Translations under genes and position numbers: made by a program
Shown: positions 52,626-57,568 of the stretch, in pieces
Layout: each line of letters begins with the position of its first letter
How positions within the stretch are numbered: position 1 is the first letter of the stretch
Notes under the pieces: model-generated
Databases searched by the model: none
Seen by the model: the letters and a program-made list of their open reading frames with translations, nothing else
Told to the model about the DNA's origin: nothing
NCBI GenBank assembly: GCA_041664945.1
Contig: JBAYJY010000008.1
Location: 1 to 57,568 of the forward strand
Reading direction: 5' to 3'
DNA from: JBAYJY01 sp041664945
GTDB taxonomy: Bacteria > UBP15 > UBA6099
DNA: 57,568 nt

Positions 52626-52654
52626 ATCAGTCTCCTTTGATAGGTGAAATGTCG

Positions 52655-52688
52655 CAAAAAAAAGGGGCGCAGCATTGCTGCGCCCCTA
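52655..52688 (-). terminator. palindromic terminator inside the phage remnant
   Basis: GGGGCGCAGCA-T-TGCTGCGCCCC (11-bp stem) followed on the minus strand by eight or nine T residues. It belongs to the GTAGGGGCGC palindrome family and sits between the holin-like and endolysin genes, so it should cut endolysin transcription. Confidence 0.85.
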
Positions 52689-52716
52689 CACGAAATGAAT
52701 ATCCGCCAAACCGATG

Positions 52717-53124
52717 TCAAAACACTTTTTTCAGCCACTTGCCCGCCTTGCGCGCCGCCTTCGCCGCAAGCCCGGACGGGTCAACTTTCACGTTTCCGTC
52801 GCTGTCGAGCGTGACGCTCACTCCGTACCGGTTGTCAGCGGCGTCGCTGACAAGCGACTCGACTATCGGCCTCACATCAGCCGCCGAAGCGCCTTTGATC
52901 CGCGCAGCCGCCGCCTCGCTCGCTTTGTCGATATTAAACGCGCCCTCGCCCGCTCGCGCGCCCGCTATGAGTTCCCTCGAACGCTGCAGCGCGTCCTCGA
53001 GTTCGTCCGCTATCAGCGCCCCGCGGTCCCAGCCGCAAAGCTTCATCGCCTTCCCTATGACCATCATTACTATGATCCCGAGCAACACATAGTCGCTCAA
53101 CGCCAAATGCGCCATGACCCTCAC
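52717..53124 (-). CDS. holin-like small protein of phage origin
   Basis: 135 residues (ATG 53112 also possible, giving MAHLALSDYV). One N-terminal membrane helix (YVLLGIIVMMVIGKAMKL), then a soluble alpha-helical region (ELEDALQRSRELIAGARAG, AARIKGASAADVRPIVESL) and a basic C-terminus (AARKAGKWLKKVF). The size and single helix fit phage LLH-type holins; the family is not certain. It lies between the XhlA-like gene and the endolysin. Confidence 0.6.
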   Translation of the reverse strand: MRVMAHLALSDYVLLGIIVMMVIGKAMKLCGWDRGALIADELEDALQRSRELIAGARAGEGAFNIDKASEAAAARIKGASAADVRPIVESLVSDAADNRYGVSVTLDSDGNVKVDPSGLAAKAARKAGKWLKKVF

Positions 53125-53136
53125 CTCCGTTTTTTC

Positions 53137-53361
53137 TTATAAATGCCTGAGCAGAATAACGAGAACGGAAACCGCCGCCGGCACCGCCCCGGCAAGAGCG
53201 CCGTACAACCCCGCCTTCACGCGCAGCGCGGCAAGATCGCGGTCGATGTCGTGGTGCCGCTCCCGGCAGCCGATGTTTAGCCCGTCGAGACGCCCCTCGA
53301 TCCGTTCGAGACTCTCGCGTATCCACTCTATGTCCTTGCTAATTCCGCTGACTTCACTCAT
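53137..53361 (-). CDS. XhlA-like phage membrane protein
   Basis: 74 residues: a coiled coil (ISKDIEWIRESLERIEGRLDGL), a conserved-looking GCRERHHDIDRDL, and a C-terminal membrane helix (YGALAGAVPAAVSVLVILL). This is the shape of phage hemolysin XhlA/holin-accessory proteins. It lies 12 nt upstream of the holin-like gene. Confidence 0.65.
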   Translation of the reverse strand: MSEVSGISKDIEWIRESLERIEGRLDGLNIGCRERHHDIDRDLAALRVKAGLYGALAGAVPAAVSVLVILLRHL

Positions 53362-53402
53362 GGCTTCACCTTCCTTTCAGCGCGCGCCGCTTCGGCGCAA
53401 CC

Positions 53403-54353
53403 TCACAACATCGATTTCACATTCCTGTCCGTTGCGATCGTTAAGTCCTCCGCGCCTCCTATGTATAGATCGAAAAGCGCCTTGTTCATGTTCTGATCGG
53501 TGAACCTGGCGACAAAATGCGCAGCCGTTTCCGGCTGCGCCGCAATGTTCTGCGTCGACCACCGCCACAAGCCGATATCCGTTCTCTCAGCCGACGCGGA
53601 CGCCAGCGGCTCGGCGGTTCCGTCGTCCCTTAACAGCGACACCGTCACGTTCTCGCTGTCAGCCGGCATCTTTCTCTGAAGCGTGAAATACTCGCCGCTC
53701 TTCGCGAATGTCGGTATTCGCGTCCCTCCCTGCCATTCCTCCGTATATTCGGGCAGCGTTTCCCGGTTATAAGTGAAATTGATAGTGACGTTTGACAACA
53801 AGCAGGTTCCGGCCGCGTTTTCAAGCTTCCACTGAATAATGTCATTTCCGTTGAGGCCGCACGAGATGCCTGTAAGATCAGCGCCGGACGCCCGCGCCAC
53901 CCAAGAGGTCCAGGACGCGCCGTTATCGCCCGACGTCCGCGTATACATTGTCGCCTCGCCGCCGGATGCCGTGAATGTAATCGAGCTCCACTGAGATACG
54001 TCCCACGGCTTGATCTCCGGCGAAGTTATCGAACCGCCCGCGGCGACATCGAGATTTGTCCCGTTTCTTGTCACTCCCGCCGCGGCGAAGCGCGCGAGAT
54101 TGTAAGGCGCGCACTCGAAATATATCGTCGCTGTTTTATTCGATTCGTGGTTCCTATAGATCACCGGCTCATTCCATGCCGGACTGTTGCCGACATCATT
54201 TGTGTTGCCGTACGTCACCGTCCGCCCCGCGCTGTCCGTCCACGTCCCGGCGCGAAATATTTCCACATCCGTTATATCTTTCACCCGCGCAGCCTCATTT
54301 CCCTGCTCAACCTGTTTATCCATCATGTCCGCTTTCCCCCTTATATGTTTCAT
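53403..54353 (-). CDS. phage structural (tail/virion)-like protein
   Basis: 316 residues. It starts ARVKDITDVEIFRAGTWTD, a phrase typical of phage virion/protease-scaffold N-termini. It continues as strand-rich sequence with repeated aromatic motifs (SSITFTASGGEATMYTRTSG, SWTSWVARASGADLTG, IIQWKLENAAGTC) as in tail or fibre proteins, then a helical C-terminal third. First gene of a minus-strand set with the XhlA-like, holin-like and endolysin genes. No terminase, portal, capsid, integrase or attachment site is visible, so this is a remnant or domesticated fragment. Confidence 0.6.
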   Translation of the reverse strand: MKHIRGKADMMDKQVEQGNEAARVKDITDVEIFRAGTWTDSAGRTVTYGNTNDVGNSPAWNEPVIYRNHESNKTATIYFECAPYNLARFAAAGVTRNGTNLDVAAGGSITSPEIKPWDVSQWSSITFTASGGEATMYTRTSGDNGASWTSWVARASGADLTGISCGLNGNDIIQWKLENAAGTCLLSNVTINFTYNRETLPEYTEEWQGGTRIPTFAKSGEYFTLQRKMPADSENVTVSLLRDDGTAEPLASASAERTDIGLWRWSTQNIAAQPETAAHFVARFTDQNMNKALFDLYIGGAEDLTIATDRNVKSML

Positions 54354-54881
54354 TTCAAATTGCGGCTATAGGCGTTTGACCTTTGGCTTTAGACTTAATG
54401 ATTTGAAACTATAAATATTTGATTCTAAGCTTGAGGTCTAAAGTCCAAGGTCTAATGCCGCTTTCGTTTCAGCCGCCTTTTCCGCGAAAAGCTTTTCACT
54501 TTAAAGAGCGCTTAAACGCGCTGTTTTGAGTCGGAATAACTGAAAAAATATTTCGCTGTCCGCGACTGCATGAAAAAAGCGACTGAACAAATATCTATTT
54601 CCACGTTTTCGCCGCGCGCCGCAGGACCGCGAAACCGCCGCTGCGCGTTAATGCGGATTTCCGAACCGCTCGCGCGACATCAGACAGCGCCGGACATTCA
54701 CAAAACATCTCTCGCGCTTCCCTGAAGGCGTCGCAATTCTCTTTTAAAACCTTTTCGCCGTTGTGGACAAACGCGGCGCGGGGCGCTCTAATATGAAACC
54801 ATTCATCAAAAGGGCCGGCATGAAGAGCGCGAAAAATTAACGGTGTTGCTGATAGGGTGCATGGCGGGAAGGAAAGCGTTT
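54354..54881. other. intergenic region with one imperfect inverted repeat
   Basis: A CTTTGGCTTTAGACTTAATG block (54380-54399) is answered by a near-complement TTGAGGTCTAAAGTCCAAGG (54430-54450), about 16 of 19 positions pairing. The rest holds no gene I can support. Confidence 0.5.
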
Positions 54882-56135
54882 ATGGCGGACGGCGAAAACG
54901 GAACCAACAAACGGCAGGGGAAAGTAATTGACTTTCTTGAGGCTCGGCGGAGCATCATCGCCGAGCACGGGACATCCTCGCGCGGAGCGCGCTCGCCGCT
55001 GCTCGACCCGCTACGCAAGGTTCTTAACGCGCCGGACATCAAACCGCTTTTCGAAGCGTTCATGCAGCAGCCCGACGCCAGCCTCGACCTGATCCGGGCG
55101 CTCGAAGGCGACCACGGATTCGACAGCCCCGCGAAAGATCTCCTTCAGGCGCTCGCCCACCTCGGCGTCGAGCGCATCCGCCGCGACGCGTTCGACAACT
55201 TCGCCGGCGGCGACTGGCCCGCAGCGGTCAAGAAAATCCGGGCGGCAGTCCATCTCGCCGTCTTCGCCGGCGACTGGATGACCGCCGAACAACTTTGGCT
55301 CCGGCTCGACGAGCGCGCGATGGAAACCGGCTCCGCGATCCCTGAAATGCAGCGCCTCGTCATGTTCGAACTCGGCAACCTGCTCGCCCGCCGCGGCGAC
55401 CTCGAGGGCGCCATCGAGTTCTACCTCATCTGCGAGGAACTCGCCGCAGCCGAGAAAAAAGAAGACGCGCTCGCCTGGGTCCGCATCATGATCGGCCGCG
55501 CGCGCCGCGCTCAGGGCAATCTCGAGGAATCCCTGCACCCGCTCTTTCAGGCCGCCGACTGGGCTTGGGAAAAACAGGACCCGCGCGTCCTCGCCCACGC
55601 GGAAGCCGTCATCGGCGCCTCGCTCACCGACCTCGGCCGCGACGAAGAAGCCATACCACACCTCAATATCGCCGCCGAAAACGCCGTCGGCGTCGGCGAC
55701 ACTCCCGTCCGAGTCGAAGCCGCCCACAGCATCGCGCGCGCCCTCTTCAAACTCGGCCGCCCCGAACAGGCCGCCGCGCATATCTCCGACACTCTCCGCG
55801 CAGACGTCGGCCCCGACGGCCTCGCCGCCCTGATCACGCTCCTGTATCCACTCTTTGATATCTGCAAATCCTCCGGCCGCTGGGGCGATTTCTTCACCGA
55901 ACTCCAGTCCGTTCAAAACCACATACACGCCTCCGAACAGTTCCACCATCTCGGCCCCCTCCTCAACCTCTCCGCGAAAGCCTATACCGAGCGCGGACTC
56001 CTTCATCTCGCCCTCCACGACCTCGAAGAAGCCGCCTATATCTTTCAAGCCATCGACGATAGCGAACGCTTCAAACAAACACGCAAAACAATCGACGAAA
56101 TTCGCGCGCTCATCACGGAATTTAAAAAACAATGA
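54882..56135 (+). CDS. cytoplasmic TPR protein
   Basis: 417 residues from ATG 54882, chosen because GGAAGGAAAG sits about 8 nt upstream; the longer frame needs a GTG start with no RBS. An N-terminal variable region (KVIDFLEARRSIIAE) is followed from about residue 100 by many TPR/tetratricopeptide-like helix pairs: MTAEQLWLRLDERAME, LGNLLARRGDLEGAIEFYLI, RRAQGNLEESLHPLFQAAD, ASLTDLGRDEEAIPHLNIAA, ARALFKLGRPEQAAAHISDT. No signal peptide. Probably a protein-interaction scaffold; partner unknown. It is followed by a STAS protein after ~165 nt. Confidence 0.8.
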   Translation: MADGENGTNKRQGKVIDFLEARRSIIAEHGTSSRGARSPLLDPLRKVLNAPDIKPLFEAFMQQPDASLDLIRALEGDHGFDSPAKDLLQALAHLGVERIRRDAFDNFAGGDWPAAVKKIRAAVHLAVFAGDWMTAEQLWLRLDERAMETGSAIPEMQRLVMFELGNLLARRGDLEGAIEFYLICEELAAAEKKEDALAWVRIMIGRARRAQGNLEESLHPLFQAADWAWEKQDPRVLAHAEAVIGASLTDLGRDEEAIPHLNIAAENAVGVGDTPVRVEAAHSIARALFKLGRPEQAAAHISDTLRADVGPDGLAALITLLYPLFDICKSSGRWGDFFTELQSVQNHIHASEQFHHLGPLLNLSAKAYTERGLLHLALHDLEEAAYIFQAIDDSERFKQTRKTIDEIRALITEFKKQ

Positions 56136-56300
56136 AAATCGCCCAAACAAATCATAAGCATTCGGCCGTAGCCGCGCCGAATGCCGCGGAAGCGCCCCCT
56201 TTACTTACTAACAAACTTTGAATAAAATGATTAAAATAAAGAATTCGGATTTATAATTATGGCCAGAGAATCAGTAACCAGAATTTCCGAGAGGTGGGAA

Positions 56301-56627
56301 ATGAAAGATATTCGCATTGAATCGAGACCGACAAAAGAAGGCGTGGAACTCTGCCTCATCGGCGAATTGCTGTTCGCCGACTCCCGGGAATTCATGGAGA
56401 AAATCCCCGAACGCGTCCGCGACAAAGGCAAAGTCGTCATCTTCAACCTCGAAAAACTCAAATTCATCGACTCGTCCGGACTCGGCGCCGTCCTTTACGC
56501 CTCTCAGGCCTGCGTCATGCAGAAACAGGAAGTCCACGTCACGAACGCATGCCCGAACGTGCTCAACTCCGTGCGCACAATCAAAAAAGTCGGCACCTTC
56601 AGACTCCACGAACCGAGCCAGCCCTGA
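56301..56627 (+). CDS. STAS-domain anti-anti-sigma factor
   Basis: 108 residues from ATG 56301, supported by GAGGTGGGAA directly upstream; an in-frame ATG at 56259 lacks a ribosome site. The single STAS domain contains KVVIFNLEKLKFIDSSGLGAVLYA, in which one of S-S is the expected phosphorylation site for an RsbW/SpoIIAB-type kinase. It would titrate an anti-sigma factor in a partner-switching system; no kinase or sigma factor gene is in the window. Confidence 0.88.
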   Translation: MKDIRIESRPTKEGVELCLIGELLFADSREFMEKIPERVRDKGKVVIFNLEKLKFIDSSGLGAVLYASQACVMQKQEVHVTNACPNVLNSVRTIKKVGTFRLHEPSQP

Positions 56628-57000
56628 ACGCGCCCGCTCCCAATCTAGAGTAGCATTTCGTTACAACCATCTGCGCCTCCGTGGTTAAGCTATTCTTTCC
56701 CCGTTACAATGCTTCGCGTTGTAACGCTGCCCCGGACGTTTCTCGGCCAATATCCTGTTTCGTATTGCTGAAGAGTTTTATACACGAAAGAATTGATGAA
56801 TCGGTTTCGAAATACAATTATTCTATAAGCAGTATAAGTAATTGCCGTATGCGTTCAGCGCTTTATGTTGTTGCAAAAGCGCGTATTCAAAAAATCTGAC
56901 GACAATCGCCGCAACAGTAAATAACCGTCACACATCCGAGACAACCAAATCAATGATTTTGTATTTTCTCATGATCTATACTTATATAAATATACATCGG
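56628..57000. repeat. gene-poor region with one dispersed hairpin
   Basis: At 56703-56725, TTACAATGC-ttc-GCGTTGTAA is another copy of the first hairpin of the paired-hairpin family, with two different base pairs kept complementary. Short plus-strand frames here (56681, 56842) have no ribosome site or family signal and are not called. Confidence 0.6.
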
Positions 57001-57333
57001 TTAAAAATCACACGCGACATAGATAACATAAAATAGTTTGCTTTTATCAATATCATTATTCAAATCAAAGTCATAAATAAATTCGTGACACTGAAAGTAA
57101 TTTCCGCAATTTTTCAAATCACTTGCCTTGGGGCGATCCCCCTTAAGAATATATTCATAATCGCTGAAATAATCGCTGTCCAAAAAAAGATAGTCCATTT
57201 TGACGGAAGCGCGGCCCTGCCCACAATTTATTTGCCTCAGTCCGCCAGTATAAAAGCCAGCGATTTCCACCTTCGTTTTTTGTGTTTTGAATAGAGCCGC
57301 TGCAGCCAGCGCCGCGCATTGCCATTCACGCAT
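57001..57333 (-). CDS. hypothetical protein, possibly frameshifted
   Basis: 110 residues, unrecognised: an alanine-rich start (MREWQCAALAAAALFKTQ), then VKMDYLFLDSDYFSDYEY and an aromatic/acidic C-terminus (YDFDLNNDIDKSKLFYVIYV). The same frame is open upstream of the ATG as KRIQRCQID and overlaps another minus-strand ORF (57237-57449) by about 97 nt. This could be one gene broken by a frameshift or two unrelated ORFs. No ribosome site supports the internal start. Confidence 0.4.
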   Translation of the reverse strand: MREWQCAALAAAALFKTQKTKVEIAGFYTGGLRQINCGQGRASVKMDYLFLDSDYFSDYEYILKGDRPKASDLKNCGNYFQCHEFIYDFDLNNDIDKSKLFYVIYVACDF

Positions 57334-57449
57334 GTCAATTTGACAGCGCTGTATTCTTTTGCTTTAACAGTATTCTCCGGAATATCCTTCTCGAATAACT
57401 GTTTTGAAACCGCCTTGCGGCCGGCATTTACTTTTTCATTCGCATTCAT
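57237..57449 (-). CDS. short hypothetical ORF overlapping the previous one
   Basis: 70 residues: MNANEKVNAGRKAVSK, KDIPENTVKAKEYSAVKL, ending in a basic stretch (HKKRRWKSLAF). It has GGAA only 2 nt before the ATG. Codon usage is plausible but nothing is recognised. It may be the N-terminus of the neighbouring frame. The last 120 nt of the window have no feature I can call. Confidence 0.3.
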   Translation of the reverse strand: MNANEKVNAGRKAVSKQLFEKDIPENTVKAKEYSAVKLTCVNGNARRWLQRLYSKHKKRRWKSLAFILAD

Positions 57450-57568
57450 TTCCGTTCAATTAGATTTTAACAAAGCTGAAAAAAGCTTTTGAACGCTTGA
57501 GCCGTGTGTACATATAGGTAAAACAGACATAATTTCCGAATCTCAAAAAAATGAATGAAAAAGGGCTT

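Noticed and set aside
56681..57036. Two short plus-strand ORFs after the STAS gene
   Set aside because: No ribosome site or family signal, and one spans a dispersed hairpin.

Overview
The window is a G+C-rich bacterial chromosome segment with densely packed operons. Lipobox lipoproteins, secreted beta-propeller/FN3 and TPR proteins, an OmpA-type MotB, DUF2723 and NtrB/NtrC regulation suggest a diderm (Gram-negative-type) organism. The glycyl radical enzyme, which is oxygen-sensitive, and two acyl-CoA dehydrogenases suggest an anaerobe. Dispersed hairpin repeats of the GTCATTCC type resemble those of uncultivated deltaproteobacterial-like, Sumerlaeota/Hydrogenedentes-like and Abyssubacteria-like genomes. 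I cannot assign a phylum. I recognise no tRNA, rRNA, CRISPR array or transposase.

Region by region: (1) 0-2.3 kb, minus strand: an NRAMP-family transporter with an altered metal site, a small membrane protein and a PRC-barrel protein, behind a long leader that encodes an acidic/proline-rich 25-residue peptide. (2) 2.4-6.0 kb: a hairpin-born tandem array, motA-motB, a PlsC-type acyltransferase and a small anchored protein. (3) 6.2-11.2 kb: a giant secreted protein with 14 YCF48-type repeats and six ~105-residue FN3-like repeats. (4) 11.5-16.3 kb: a lipoprotein, a MOP-superfamily flippase-like protein, a candidate small RNA and a membrane M28 peptidase. (5) 16.6-21.8 kb: one operon with a TPR protein, a lipoprotein that keeps only lobe 1 of a solute-binding fold, a dCache histidine kinase and an NtrC-type regulator. 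(6) 21.8-26 kb: a metal-ligand-poor M24 homologue between two direct copies of a composite hairpin repeat, a perfectly periodic 9 x 11-bp array and an acyl-CoA dehydrogenase. (7) 26-35.4 kb: membrane/beta-propeller protein, FapA-like protein, degenerate GGDEF protein, DUF2723-TPR protein and a GGR-type flavoprotein. (8) 36-38 kb: an A+T-rich island of two zinc-ribbon genes. (9) 38.3-41.7 kb: HDOD, YtxH and DUF948 genes diverging from a CrtC/AttH-like protein, with an FNR/CRP-like box between. (10) 41.9-49.2 kb: a likely catabolic regulon: TetR, glycyl radical enzyme, acetoacetate-decarboxylase-like protein and acyl-CoA dehydrogenase diverging from two SDR genes, with two TetR-type operators in the shared promoter. 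(11) 50-54.4 kb: lipoprotein, GGCT-like protein, epimerase and a stranded phage lysis/tail remnant. (12) 54.8 kb to the end: TPR protein, STAS protein and poorly resolved ORFs.

The strongest candidates for something undescribed are the glycyl-radical/decarboxylase regulon, the leader-peptide-controlled NRAMP operon, the single-lobe binding protein beside its kinase, the 11-bp array and the candidate anti-Shine-Dalgarno sRNA.
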